Positions 1 to 7,610 of a DNA stretch of 64,000 nt are shown here, one piece after another. The stretch is taken from contig PMSI01000001.1 in assembly GCA_003168375.1 (NCBI GenBank), forward strand, positions 496,001-560,000. The letters run 5' to 3'. Under the pieces are notes generated by a model. That model saw only the letters and a program-made list of their open reading frames with translations. It did not search any database and was not told the origin of the DNA. Each line of letters begins with the position of its first letter. Position 1 is the first letter of the stretch. Source of the stretch: Vulcanimicrobiota bacterium. Its GTDB lineage: Bacteria > Vulcanimicrobiota > Vulcanimicrobiia > Vulcanimicrobiales > Vulcanimicrobiaceae. Made by a program: the position numbers and the translations under genes.

Positions 1-432
1 GAGTGCACGATCCCCTCGGCGGTCGACTCGACGGTCGCGCCGCCGGGACGGCACCTCATGTCGATGTTCTGCCAGTACGCGCCGTACCACCTCAAGGGCG
101 CCAGCTGGGACGACGCGGCCAAAAGCGCGTTCGCCGACCGCTGCTTCGACGTCGTCGAGGAGTACGCGCCGGGATTCAAAGCATCGGTGCTCGACCGCCA
201 GGTGCTGACCCCGGTCGATATCGAGGCGACGTTCGGTCTGACCGGCGGCAACATCTTCCAGGGTTCGATGAGCCTGAACAAACTGTTCATGTTCCGTCCC
301 GCACCGGGCTACGCGAACTACCGCACGCCGGTCAAGCAGCTCTTCCTGTGCGGTTCGGCGGCGCATCCGGGCGGCGGCGTGATGGGCGCCCCGGGGATGA
401 ACGCCGCCCGCGAGATGCTCAGAGCGCGCTAA
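1..432 (+). CDS. Phytoene dehydrogenase-like FAD oxidoreductase, C-terminal part
   Basis: This is the 3' part of a gene whose start lies before the window; frame 1 is open from base 1 to a TAA stop. The visible ~143 residues (IPSAVDSTVAPPGRHLMSMF near the start, SAAHPGGGVMGAPGMNAAR at the end) match the C-terminal region of the NAD(P)/FAD-dependent oxidoreductases related to phytoene dehydrogenase and PYROXD2. In this family the terminal GGGV.G.PG.NAA motif belongs to the FAD-binding fold. The N-terminal GxGxxG dinucleotide-binding motif would lie upstream and cannot be seen. The substrate cannot be inferred, since family members act on carotenoids and other hydrophobic compounds. No neighbouring carotenoid gene is visible. 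Confidence 0.8.
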   Translation, partial: ECTIPSAVDSTVAPPGRHLMSMFCQYAPYHLKGASWDDAAKSAFADRCFDVVEEYAPGFKASVLDRQVLTPVDIEATFGLTGGNIFQGSMSLNKLFMFRPAPGYANYRTPVKQLFLCGSAAHPGGGVMGAPGMNAAREMLRAR

Positions 433-526
433 CGGTGATGAAGGAAGTCTGAACGGCCCGACCGGAGGCGATGCAGGCCGCCGCGCGAAAGGCCGCTACC
501 TCGACCGCCAAGGGAGGCATCATCCG

Positions 527-982
527 GTGAAACTCGTCCTTTCCGCGACCGCGCTCAGTGCGGCCCTCGTGCTCGCGGCGACCGCGCCGATCTGGGCGCA
601 AGGCACCACCGGTTCGTCGGGGCACATGGGACGCACGGGCGGCATGATGATGATGAAAGCGCCGCTCACCGTCCCGATGAAGGCACTGGGCGGCTCCGGA
701 GAGACCGGATCCGCGGTGCTCAGGGATACGGCGAAGGGTCTGGTCGTCACGATCCACATCAAGAACGCCAAGGGCCCGCAGCCCGCGCACATCCACAAGG
801 GCAGTTGCGCGAAGCTCGATCCCAAGCCGGAGTATCCGCTGCACAACGTCGTCAACGGCATGTCGGTGACGACCGTACCCGGCGTCACGATCGGCGAGCT
901 GATCGGCAAGTCCGCAATCAACGTCCACAAGTCGCTGACCGACATTCCGACCTACGTGTCGTGCGGCGACGTCGCGAAGTAG
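527..982 (+). CDS. Secreted HIHKG-motif protein, copy 1
   Basis: Small exported protein of 151 residues with an N-terminal signal peptide (hydrophobic residues about 4-22, likely cut after IWA). It has a Met-rich stretch (GGMMMMK) and a conserved core PAHIHKGSCAKLDPKPEYPL followed by INVHKS and a terminal YVSCGD. The two conserved His residues, and the two Cys that could form a disulfide, suggest a small beta-barrel or CHRD-like fold or a metal-binding role, but I do not recognise a characterised family. The ATG follows a short purine-rich stretch. The next gene is a paralogue starting 8 bases after this stop, so the two look like a tandem duplication in one transcript. Confidence 0.75.
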   Translation: MKLVLSATALSAALVLAATAPIWAQGTTGSSGHMGRTGGMMMMKAPLTVPMKALGGSGETGSAVLRDTAKGLVVTIHIKNAKGPQPAHIHKGSCAKLDPKPEYPLHNVVNGMSVTTVPGVTIGELIGKSAINVHKSLTDIPTYVSCGDVAK

Positions 983-990
983 GAGAACGC

Positions 991-1413
991 ATGACGAAAA
1001 CGATCCTATCGTCGCTCGCGCTCGGCACGGCCGTCGTGTTTGCGGCGACCGCGCAGACGATGGCGCCGATGGCGTCGAAGAAGCCGATCCACTTCCGGCT
1101 CCTTGCGCAGAACAACTCTGGCGAGAAAGGGACCGCGACGCTGTTCGACGGCGCCAAAGGTTTGATCGTCAAGCTGCGCATGGACGGCTCAGAGGTCGAC
1201 CAGCCCGCGCACATTCACAAAGGGACGTGCGACAAGCTCGATCCGAAGCCGACGTACCCGCTACACACCATACACGACGGTGAGTCCGAGACGACGGTCG
1301 AAGGCGTCACGATCGCCCAGCTCGAGAAGGCACCGTTCGCGATCAACGTCCACAAGTCGACGAAGGAGATCCCGATCTATGTCTCCTGCGGGAACCTCGT
1401 CGCGCCCAAGTAG
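991..1413 (+). CDS. Secreted HIHKG-motif protein, copy 2
   Basis: Paralogue of the preceding gene, 140 residues, with a signal peptide (residues about 1-22). It shares PAHIHKGTCDKLDPKPTYPL, the VEGVTIAQL segment, INVHKS and the terminal YVSCGN motif with copy 1, but lacks the Met-rich run. The start at 991 is chosen because a GGAGAA ribosome-binding site lies just upstream; the open frame extends further 5' only by running through copy 1. The last 35 bases overlap the proposed start of the following peroxidase-like gene in another frame, suggesting translational coupling. Function is unknown. The conserved His and Cys residues suggest metal binding or a stabilised periplasmic beta fold. Confidence 0.75.
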   Translation: MTKTILSSLALGTAVVFAATAQTMAPMASKKPIHFRLLAQNNSGEKGTATLFDGAKGLIVKLRMDGSEVDQPAHIHKGTCDKLDPKPTYPLHTIHDGESETTVEGVTIAQLEKAPFAINVHKSTKEIPIYVSCGNLVAPK

Positions 1414-2023
1414 CCACCCGCCGTTCAACGAGGGCGCCGCGCACAACGCGGCGCCCTCGCGCTTCGGCGCCCCCACGCTCGACGAGATGCCGGACGACGT
1501 GCGGGCCGTCATCGAGGAGTCGCGTTCGAAGCTCGGGTTCGTGCCGAACGTCTTCCTCGCGTACGCGAAGCGCCCGGAGCACTTCCGCGCGTTCATGCAC
1601 TATCACGACCTGATCATGAAGGGCCCGAGCGGGCTCTCGCGCGCCGAGCGCGAGGCGATCGTCGTCGCCGTTTCGGCCGAGAACGAGTGTCTGTACTGCG
1701 TCACCGCCCACGGTGCCGCGCTGCGGATCATCGGCAAGGACGCGGTCGTCGCCGACCAGATCGCGACCAATTGGCGCACGGCGGATCTCGCGCCGCGTTT
1801 GCGCGCGATCCTGACCTTCGCCTCGCGGGTGAACGAGCCGGGCTTCGCGGCGAGCGACAAAGAGCTGGCCGAGCTCAAGGCCGTCGGCCTGACCGATCAG
1901 GACGCCTGGGACATCGCCACCGTCGCCGGCTTCTTCGGCTTCTCGAACCGAATGGCCGGCTTCATGGACATGCGCCCCAACCCGCAATTCTACGAGTTGG
2001 GCAGGCCCGGTCACGCGCGATAA
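1379..2023 (+). CDS. AhpD-like peroxidase-related enzyme (carboxymuconolactone decarboxylase fold)
   Basis: Alkylhydroperoxidase-like protein of the all-helical AhpD/CMD superfamily. The signature ENECLYCVTAHGAAL holds the two redox Cys (CxxC) and the following His used by AhpD-type proteins to reduce peroxides or disulfides. Downstream DAWDIATVAGFFGFSNRMA is typical of the peroxidase-related subfamily. The open frame reaches further upstream, but the Arg/Ser-rich N-terminus there is a shadow of the preceding gene. I chose the ATG at 1379, which overlaps that gene by 35 bases; an ATG at 1487 is also possible. The length of about 214 residues fits the family. Placement after secreted proteins gives no clear partner. 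Confidence 0.85.
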   Translation: MSPAGTSSRPSSHPPFNEGAAHNAAPSRFGAPTLDEMPDDVRAVIEESRSKLGFVPNVFLAYAKRPEHFRAFMHYHDLIMKGPSGLSRAEREAIVVAVSAENECLYCVTAHGAALRIIGKDAVVADQIATNWRTADLAPRLRAILTFASRVNEPGFAASDKELAELKAVGLTDQDAWDIATVAGFFGFSNRMAGFMDMRPNPQFYELGRPGHAR

Positions 2024-2046
2024 ACGCCGGCGCTACGAAAAGACGA

Positions 2047-2077
2047 CGGGCACCGCGCTTCAGGAGCGCGATGCCCG
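2047..2077. terminator. Stem-loop between convergent genes
   Basis: An interrupted inverted repeat, CGGGCA..GCGCT-(tcagg)-AGCGC..TGCCCG, lies between the stop of the AhpD-like gene and the convergent stop at 2157. It has no U-rich tail on either strand, so it may be a weak, Rho-assisted or bidirectional transcription end rather than a classical intrinsic terminator. The remaining bases up to 2156 show nothing else recognisable. Confidence 0.4.
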
Positions 2078-2156
2078 CGGTGGTGTGACCGAGGAGTCCC
2101 GGTGCGCTCAACGACACTCAAACCGTAGTCGCGCGGACTGGTCGCTATGGGCAGAT

Positions 2157-2960
2157 TTAGTCGACGAGCCCATCGATCGTTCGGATCGGGGTGAAGCTGA
2201 GGCCGTTCTGCACGGCATCGCCACGTTCGTTGAAGACGATCACTTGCTCGGCTCGTAGGTCGACGGCTTGGCGTCCGTGGTCCTCGTCTCCGCCCGTGAA
2301 TTGAATCGAGAACGCCAGCGTCCGACTGCGGCTTCGACCTTGTTCGCGGTTGTGCCGGCGTTCCTCGGCCGCCGCACCGTCGGGCCCAGGTTCGGCGTCC
2401 TCCAAGTAAAACGATGTCGCCGGCGCATCGACGAACATCATCTCGGTATACGTCTCGGTCTGTGCTTCATAGGGACCGAACATGTCCGCGTTGTTCGGAT
2501 GCGCGGCCCGCATGTCCGTCCATTCGTTCGGTGCCATCGCGGCGTCGTACGGCTTATTCGTTCGTTCAAGCCATCTGAATCCGCCCGGCAGCGGGTCAGG
2601 GTTAAAGAGCGAAACCGTAAACTGGAATTGGTGGCCGGCCGTCTTCACGTTGTTGTGCACCTCTTCCGTCGGTACTTTGCGGATTCCGGTCACCTTCGGC
2701 CGCTCCGTTACGAACTTGACTTCCTCCGCGCTTCCTTTTTCGTACCGCAAGCGCTGCAGTACGCCGGTCGCGGTGTTGCTTGCACGGGACTCTAATGATA
2801 TGCGATCGAGGCGATGCAGCGCGCCTACGGCCGGAAGGATCGCACGCGGCGTCCGTACGTCCGCTACGGCGGGGTCGAGTGGCTTCGCCACAGGTCTGTC
2901 GGCGTACGCCCGCATGAACGCTCCCGGGCAGGAGACGGGATGCTCAACGTTCGACGGCAT
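2157..2960 (-). CDS. Hypothetical protein in low-GC pair with HNH endonuclease
   Basis: Unrecognised protein of about 267 residues. It is acidic to neutral and rich in aromatic and charged residues across the middle (for example PGGFRWLERTNKPYDAA and EAQTETYTEMMFVDAP), with a low-complexity Glu/Arg segment near residues 200-215 and a C-terminus ending TIDGLVD. There is no signal peptide or membrane segment. The start was set at the ATG (2960) downstream of a GGGAGG sequence; a TTG eight codons earlier is possible. G+C is visibly lower than in flanking genes. It lies directly downstream of an HNH endonuclease on the same strand, so the pair may have been acquired together. The link to the nuclease is inference from position only. 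Confidence 0.5.
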   Translation of the reverse strand: MPSNVEHPVSCPGAFMRAYADRPVAKPLDPAVADVRTPRAILPAVGALHRLDRISLESRASNTATGVLQRLRYEKGSAEEVKFVTERPKVTGIRKVPTEEVHNNVKTAGHQFQFTVSLFNPDPLPGGFRWLERTNKPYDAAMAPNEWTDMRAAHPNNADMFGPYEAQTETYTEMMFVDAPATSFYLEDAEPGPDGAAAEERRHNREQGRSRSRTLAFSIQFTGGDEDHGRQAVDLRAEQVIVFNERGDAVQNGLSFTPIRTIDGLVD

Positions 2961-3007
2961 CGCAGGAATTAGCCTCCCTGGCAAGGCAACGCGAGGGGGC
3001 GCTCGGG

Positions 3008-3433
3008 CTATCGAGGCGACCCGGTCCTTTGAGGCCCGCGAAAATCCTTCTCGCCCAACTCGTCCCGAGACGAGTTTGCGGAATTGGGGTGCCCCGAGGG
3101 CCTCTTGCTACGCAACTGCCGAGGAATCGACGGTACCGACAACTGCTTTCCGCTTGCCCGTCGCCGGTTGCAGATGTCATGCACGAGGCGGAGGTTTTCA
3201 ATGTCGCTCGACCCGCCGGACGTGTAAGCCACGATATGGTCGAACGTGGGCCCGTAGGACTTTCGGAGCGCTTCGTTCATGTCGTCGGACGCGAATTTGT
3301 GCTGGCATAGCGCGCACCGCCCGTCCTGTGCCCGGAGAAGGCGCGTTGCCCATTCACGGCGGGTCTGCGGATCGCGGATGACATACCAGCCGCGGTCGTT
3401 CTTCGCGCAGCGGGCGTATTTTCGATGCAGCAT
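3008..3433 (-). CDS. HNH endonuclease
   Basis: Predicted small DNA endonuclease of the HNH family, 141 residues. The motif runs CALC (first Cys pair), then PTFDHIVAYTSGG with the catalytic Asp-His, then DIENLRLVHDICNRRR supplying the Asn, the metal-binding His and the last Cys. The zinc ribbon and beta-beta-alpha-metal site therefore look intact. Residues after about 100 are basic and low in complexity. A GTG one codon upstream is an alternative start. It precedes an unknown gene 47 bases downstream in the same direction. Stand-alone HNH genes can belong to restriction systems, phage packaging or mobile DNA; no methylase, terminase or integrase is nearby, so the role stays open. Confidence 0.85.
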   Translation of the reverse strand: MLHRKYARCAKNDRGWYVIRDPQTRREWATRLLRAQDGRCALCQHKFASDDMNEALRKSYGPTFDHIVAYTSGGSSDIENLRLVHDICNRRRASGKQLSVPSIPRQLRSKRPSGHPNSANSSRDELGEKDFRGPQRTGSPR

Positions 3434-3472
3434 CACTGCTGATAACCGGTGGGAGTCCGTTGACGGTTTCCG

Positions 3473-3520
3473 CCCTTCGACAAGCTCAGGATGACGACGT
3501 TACGGCAAGCGCAGGATGAC
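3473..3520. repeat. CTTCGAC..GCTCAGGA dispersed repeat, copy A
   Basis: Intergenic copy of a short dispersed repeat. It carries the core CTTCGACAAGCTCAGGA followed by tgac, then a degenerate second unit (gcaagcgcaggatgac). Related copies in this window lie at about 5133-5159, 19386-19457 and 21408-21429. This copy sits between the HNH gene and threonine dehydratase. No other feature is visible in this intergenic stretch. Confidence 0.8.
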
Positions 3521-3543
3521 GGAGGTTTTCGACGCTTCGGACC

Positions 3544-4515
3544 CTACACGCCGATGCAAGCCGCGAACGTCACCGGGTCGACATTGCCGCCGCTGAGGAC
3601 GATGCCGACTCGTGTGCCGCGCACTTCGGCTTTGGCGGAGAGGAGTGCGGCGAGGGCTGAGGCGCCGCTCGGTTCGAGGACGAGTTTCAGCCGCTCGAAC
3701 GCGAAGCGCATCGCGCCGCGGATCTCGTCGTCGCTCACGGTGACGATTCCGGCGGCGAGGCGCCGAACGATCGGCCACGTCAACGCGCCGGGGCTCTGCG
3801 TCTGCTGTCCGTCGGCGATCGTTTTCGGGACGGGGATGGAGACGATGCGGTTCTCGCGCCACGAGCGGACCCAGTCGTCGCCGGCCTCCGGCTCGACGCC
3901 GTAGATGCGGGCCGACGGCGCGAGCTCGGATGCGGCGAGACACGATCCGGCGAGCAGTCCGCCGCCGCCGAGCGGCACGAGGATCGCGTCGAGCGCGCCG
4001 GCGTCTTCGAGCAGTTCCAGCACGGCGGTGCCCGCTCCAGCGATGATCCCCGGATCATCGTACGGCGGCACGAGCGTGGCGCCGCGTTCGGCCGCGATCG
4101 AAGCGGCCAGCTCGGCGCGGTTCATGCGCTCGCGGTCGTACGTCACGACCTCGGCGCCGTAGCCGCGGGTCGCGGCGAACTTCGCGGCCGGTGCGTCGGA
4201 GGGCATCACGATGACGGCCGGCACGTCGAGCAGTTTCGCGGCGAGCGCGACGCCTTGCGCGTGGTTGCCGCTCGAGAACGCGACGACGCCGCCGCGCTTC
4301 CGTTCCGTCGAGAGTTGCGCGATCGTGTTGTACGCGCCACGGAACTTGAATGCGCCGATCCGCTGGAGGTTCTCCGCCTTCAGGAACACGTGCGCCGCGA
4401 CGCGTTCGTCGAGCGTCGCGGAGGTGACCACCGGCGTGCGGTGCGCGACGCCGTCCAGCCGGTCCGCCGCCGCGCGCACGTCGGCGAACGTGGCGGCGAA
4501 GCCGGCGTCGATCAC
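3544..4515 (-). CDS. Threonine/serine dehydratase, catabolic type (PLP-dependent)
   Basis: Fold-type II PLP enzyme predicted to deaminate threonine (or serine) to 2-oxobutyrate (or pyruvate). Visible motifs are the PLP lysine context IGAFKFRGA, the cofactor-phosphate loop FSSGNHAQGVA, the VPLGGGGLLAG glycine loop and a terminal VLSGGNVD. At 323 residues it lacks the C-terminal ACT regulatory domain of biosynthetic IlvA, so it resembles TdcB-type or racemase-like enzymes. I placed the start at a GTG (4515) forming a GTGA overlap with the preceding gene; the open frame upstream is a shadow. It is third in a prfC operon. Serine racemase or threo-3-hydroxyaspartate dehydratase activity cannot be excluded from sequence alone. 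Confidence 0.88.
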   Translation of the reverse strand: MIDAGFAATFADVRAAADRLDGVAHRTPVVTSATLDERVAAHVFLKAENLQRIGAFKFRGAYNTIAQLSTERKRGGVVAFSSGNHAQGVALAAKLLDVPAVIVMPSDAPAAKFAATRGYGAEVVTYDRERMNRAELAASIAAERGATLVPPYDDPGIIAGAGTAVLELLEDAGALDAILVPLGGGGLLAGSCLAASELAPSARIYGVEPEAGDDWVRSWRENRIVSIPVPKTIADGQQTQSPGALTWPIVRRLAAGIVTVSDDEIRGAMRFAFERLKLVLEPSGASALAALLSAKAEVRGTRVGIVLSGGNVDPVTFAACIGV

Positions 4516-4964
4516 TTCTTGCGCGTCACGTGGTCGTAGGCGAACTTGAAGATCTTGCCCTGCGGGTCGAAGAGGATCTTCTCGTGGACCGAACCGTTCT
4601 CGAACGTCACGTCGAACTCGTGGACGCGATCGCCGTCGCCGGTCGGTGTGTTCTCTTTCACCGACTTGATCTTGCCGAGCGGCGCGAGCCGGTCGGCCGC
4701 GGTTCCGAGTCGCCCGTGCCCCATCTCGGCGGCCGTCTCGGTATTCTCGAGCTTCGCGACCGCGGCATAGTCGTTGTTCTGCACCGCCTGCGTCAGGTCG
4801 TGCGCCATCCGTTCGTTCGCGTTCTCGCGGCCGGAGCACGCTCTCACCAGCAGCACCATGACGATGACGAAGACTGCCAGGATCACGATTTGATTGCGGC
4901 GCGAACTCGCGTTCGGTGTCGTCACCGGCCGCGGGCCGGCGACCGGCGGGGTCACGTTCTTCAC
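4512..4964 (-). CDS. Hypothetical single-pass membrane protein
   Basis: Protein of about 150 residues with a Pro/Arg/Ser-rich N-terminal tail, one membrane segment (IVILAVFVIVMVLLVRACSG, residues about 20-39) and a soluble domain of about 110 residues ending VHEKILFDPQGKIFKFAYDH. The C-terminal part resembles small extracytoplasmic DUF4878-like or lumazine-type folds in which a helix precedes a beta sheet, but this is only an impression. The start is a GTG at 4964 forming a GTGA overlap with the prfC stop, and its own stop overlaps the GTG of the dehydratase gene. It is therefore translationally coupled on both sides. Function unknown. Confidence 0.65.
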   Translation of the reverse strand: MKNVTPPVAGPRPVTTPNASSRRNQIVILAVFVIVMVLLVRACSGRENANERMAHDLTQAVQNNDYAAVAKLENTETAAEMGHGRLGTAADRLAPLGKIKSVKENTPTGDGDRVHEFDVTFENGSVHEKILFDPQGKIFKFAYDHVTRKK

Positions 4965-6586
4965 GCCGGTACCTCGCGGGCCAGATCGCTCGCACCGAAC
5001 GGCTCGAACGTCAGCCCGGGATTCCATTGCTGGACGAGATTGATGCTCCACGCGCTCTCGAAGAGCGCCAGCGCGTTCCCATCCCAGTCCTCGACCAGGC
5101 GCGCGCTCGAGCCGAGCGTCGCCGTTCCGACCTCAGCCTGTCCTGAGCCTGTCGAAGGGCCGCGAACGCGGCGCGCGGTTGTGTACGGGAGCGTCTGGAA
5201 GACCGTCTTCACGTTGTACTCCGACTCCAAGCGGTACTTCACGACCTCGAACTGGAGCGCACCCACCGCCGCCAAGATCGGCTCGATCCGGGTCTGCCCA
5301 TAGGGGTAGAACACCTGGATCGCTCCCTCCTCGCGAAGCTGCGCGATCCCTTTCTGGAACGATTTGTACGTCGCCGTGTCGGTACTGCGGACCAGTGAGA
5401 AATGTTCCAGCTCGAAGGCGGGGATCGGCTCGAACCGGATCCCCTCGCCGTCGGCCAGCGTGTCCCCGATCGCGAAGACCCCGGGGTTCGCCAGCCCCAC
5501 CACGTCCCCGGCGAAGGCGACGTCGACCGACTCGCGGTCGGAGGCGAAGAGCTTCATCGCGCGCGTCAGCCGCACGTCCTTCCCGGTGCGCACGTTGCGC
5601 ACGGTCATGTCGCGTTCGAACTTTCCGCTGCACACCCGCACGAAGGCGATCCGGTCGCGGTGGCGCGGATCCATATTGGCCTGGATCTTGAACACGAACC
5701 CGCTGAAGCGCTCGTCGGTCGGCTCGATGCGGTGCTGCTCCGCATCGACGTGCGGCGCCGGCGGCGGACCCATCTTGACGAACGCGTCGAGGAACAGCTC
5801 GACGCCGAAGTTCGTCACGGCGCTGCCGAAGAACACGGGCGTCACGTCGCCGCGCAGCATCGCGCCGTGGTCGAAATCCGCGCCCGCGCCCTCGAGCAGC
5901 TCGAGCTGGTCGATGAACTCACGGTACGTGCGCTCGTCGACCAACGCGGCGATCTGTGGATCGCTGCGGTCGCTGGTCGTCACCGGAGCGCGCTTCGCGC
6001 CGTGATGCGTGCGCTCGAAGACGTGTACTTCGTGACTGTTGCGGTCGTACACGCCGCGGAACGTCTCGCCGTTGCCGAGCGGCCAGTTCATCGGATACGC
6101 GCCGATCCCGAGCACGTTCTCGAGTTCGTCGAGCAGCTCGAGCGGATCGCGCGACGGGCGGTCCATCTTGTTGATGAAGGTGAACAGCGGGATGCGCCGC
6201 GCGCGGCAGATCGCAAACAGCTTCTTCGTCTGCGGCTCGACACCGCGCGCCGCGTCGATCAGCATCACCGCCGCGTCGGCGGCGAGCAGCGTGCGATAGG
6301 TGTCCTCGCCGAAGTCCTGGTGACCCGGCGTGTCGAGCAGGTTCATCGTGTAGCCTTGGTATGGGAACTGCAGGACCGTCGAGGTGATCGAGATCCCGCG
6401 CTCGCGTTCGAGCTCCATCCAGTCCGAGGTCGCGGCCCGCGCGCGGCGGCGCGCCGCAACCTGACCGGCCGTAACGATCGCCCCGCCGTAGAGTAGGAGC
6501 TTCTCGGTGAGGGTCGTCTTGCCGGCGTCGGGGTGCGAAATGATCGCAAACGTGCGCCGCTTGGCGACTTCCTCGCGGAGTTCCAT
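4961..6586 (-). CDS. prfC: Peptide chain release factor 3
   Basis: Translational GTPase that recycles RF1/RF2 from the ribosome after peptide release. G1 is SHPDAGKTT (residues 17-25), followed by SDWMELERERGISITST (G2 region), DTPGHQDF (G3) and NKMD (G4). The length (541) and domain order fit RF3. The ATG at 6586 places the P-loop close to the N-terminus as usual. Unusually, residues about 476-483 (GPSTGSGQA) are encoded by a copy of the dispersed CTTCGAC repeat, inserted in frame between a conserved RRVRG and the C-terminal part of domain III. It heads an operon with a membrane protein and threonine dehydratase. Whether the insert affects activity is unknown. Confidence 0.93.
   Translation of the reverse strand: MELREEVAKRRTFAIISHPDAGKTTLTEKLLLYGGAIVTAGQVAARRRARAATSDWMELERERGISITSTVLQFPYQGYTMNLLDTPGHQDFGEDTYRTLLAADAAVMLIDAARGVEPQTKKLFAICRARRIPLFTFINKMDRPSRDPLELLDELENVLGIGAYPMNWPLGNGETFRGVYDRNSHEVHVFERTHHGAKRAPVTTSDRSDPQIAALVDERTYREFIDQLELLEGAGADFDHGAMLRGDVTPVFFGSAVTNFGVELFLDAFVKMGPPPAPHVDAEQHRIEPTDERFSGFVFKIQANMDPRHRDRIAFVRVCSGKFERDMTVRNVRTGKDVRLTRAMKLFASDRESVDVAFAGDVVGLANPGVFAIGDTLADGEGIRFEPIPAFELEHFSLVRSTDTATYKSFQKGIAQLREEGAIQVFYPYGQTRIEPILAAVGALQFEVVKYRLESEYNVKTVFQTLPYTTARRVRGPSTGSGQAEVGTATLGSSARLVEDWDGNALALFESAWSINLVQQWNPGLTFEPFGASDLAREVPA
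5133..5159. repeat. CTTCGAC..GCTCAGGA dispersed repeat, copy B, inside prfC
   Basis: Copy of the dispersed repeat (core TCCTGAGCCTGTCGAAGG on the plus strand, 5141-5158, plus a partial second unit tcagcctg upstream). It lies wholly inside the prfC reading frame and adds GPSTGSGQA to the protein without shifting the frame. Orientation relative to the plus strand is opposite to copies A, C and D. Confidence 0.85.
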
Positions 6587-6644
6587 GACCTAAGCCCCTT
6601 CGACACGGAGGCGCCGTGCCACTCGCGCAGGGGGGGTCTCGCTC

Positions 6645-7100
6645 GTGCGGGGTACGAAGCTGACGATGTACTTGACGGGAAATCCCAACCGAAATTTCGG
6701 ACCGCCCAGGTGGGTGACCTCGATCCTGGTCGTCTTGGGCCTTTTCATCCTGGTGATCTTCATCGTCGACAAGCTCGTCTTTGTGCCGTCGCCGGAGAAG
6801 ACGACCGATGTCACCGCGATGGTCGCCCACCTCGACCGGCACGATGTGCGCCGCGTGACGATCCCGGCGCGCACCGTGACGCTCGAATTGAACGATGGCC
6901 AGCGGCTCAGCGCGAACGTTCCCGCCGATCGCGATCTCGGTCCGCTGATTCGCCGCAGCGGCGCCGACGTCGCGCTCACGAACGCCGGACCGCCCTACGA
7001 GAGACCGGTCTCCAGCTATCTCTTCCAGTTCGTTCCGTTCGCCATCATGGCGCTGCTGGTGGTCTTCATCCTGCGCACCGTGCGTCGTCGATCAGGGTAA
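6645..7100 (+). CDS. Stand-alone FtsH-extracellular-domain-like membrane protein
   Basis: Protein of 151 residues with two membrane segments (about 25-45, SILVVLGLFILVIFIVDK; and about 125-145, FVPFAIMALLVVFIL) flanking an extracytoplasmic domain of about 80 residues. The arrangement and the sequence (VTIPARTVTLELNDGQRL, then SSYLFQFVPF) resemble the N-terminal FtsH_ext module of the FtsH protease. The AAA+ ATPase and HExxH protease domains are absent, and the protein ends in RRRSG directly after the second helix. It could modulate FtsH or be a remnant of it. A GTG at 6645 follows a strong AGGGGGGG ribosome-binding site; an ATG at 6666 is the alternative. It is divergent from prfC. Confidence 0.65.
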   Translation: MRGTKLTMYLTGNPNRNFGPPRWVTSILVVLGLFILVIFIVDKLVFVPSPEKTTDVTAMVAHLDRHDVRRVTIPARTVTLELNDGQRLSANVPADRDLGPLIRRSGADVALTNAGPPYERPVSSYLFQFVPFAIMALLVVFILRTVRRRSG

Positions 7101-7119
7101 ACACGCGCGCGATTTCCGC

Positions 7120-7599
7120 TTACAGGCGCCGGTAGATGCGCACTTGCGTTCGGCCGGCGTGATCGTAGACCAGCGTGAGGCCGTCCTTGGTGCCGTAGAG
7201 CCGCGCCTCGGACGGTACGCGCACGCGGTCGCCGCCGCGGTAGATCCACACGTCGTGATCGCGCACCAAGATCGTGCAGTTACCGCTGCGCAGCGACGTC
7301 CCCGGTAGGATGCGTTCGCGAGCGGGCGGGATGTGGAACGTCAGCGCGAGCGAGGGCCCTTCGATCGACGAGAGCTGTTCGAAGCAGCCCGGGAGCGCGC
7401 TCAGTACCCAGCCGCCTTGGCCGCTGAAGTTCGGCTCGGGCGTCGTCACGAACCCCTCGTTCGGCCCGGGATGCGCCGGCGGCGGCGACCCAGGGGTCTG
7501 CGCGTTGAGCTTCCAGCCGTTCGAGGCGAGCCGGTTTGCGAACAGCACGCTCCCCACTGCGAGGACGATCAGCGCCGCGATCAGGTAGTAGCGCCACAT
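7120..7599 (-). CDS. Hypothetical membrane-anchored protein
   Basis: Unrecognised 159-residue protein. One N-terminal membrane segment (residues about 4-22, YLIAALIVLAVGSVLFANR) is followed by a Pro/Gly-rich linker (about residues 35-65) and a soluble domain predicted to lie outside the cytoplasm. It contains two Cys (PGCFEQL and SGNCTIL) that could pair, and ends in TQVRIYRRL. The ATG start and length are unambiguous. It sits 11 bases downstream of a GH130 enzyme on the same strand and is probably cotranscribed with it. Function unknown. Confidence 0.6.
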   Translation of the reverse strand: MWRYYLIAALIVLAVGSVLFANRLASNGWKLNAQTPGSPPPAHPGPNEGFVTTPEPNFSGQGGWVLSALPGCFEQLSSIEGPSLALTFHIPPARERILPGTSLRSGNCTILVRDHDVWIYRGGDRVRVPSEARLYGTKDGLTLVYDHAGRTQVRIYRRL

Positions 7600-7610
7600 G
7601 TCGCGCTGTA

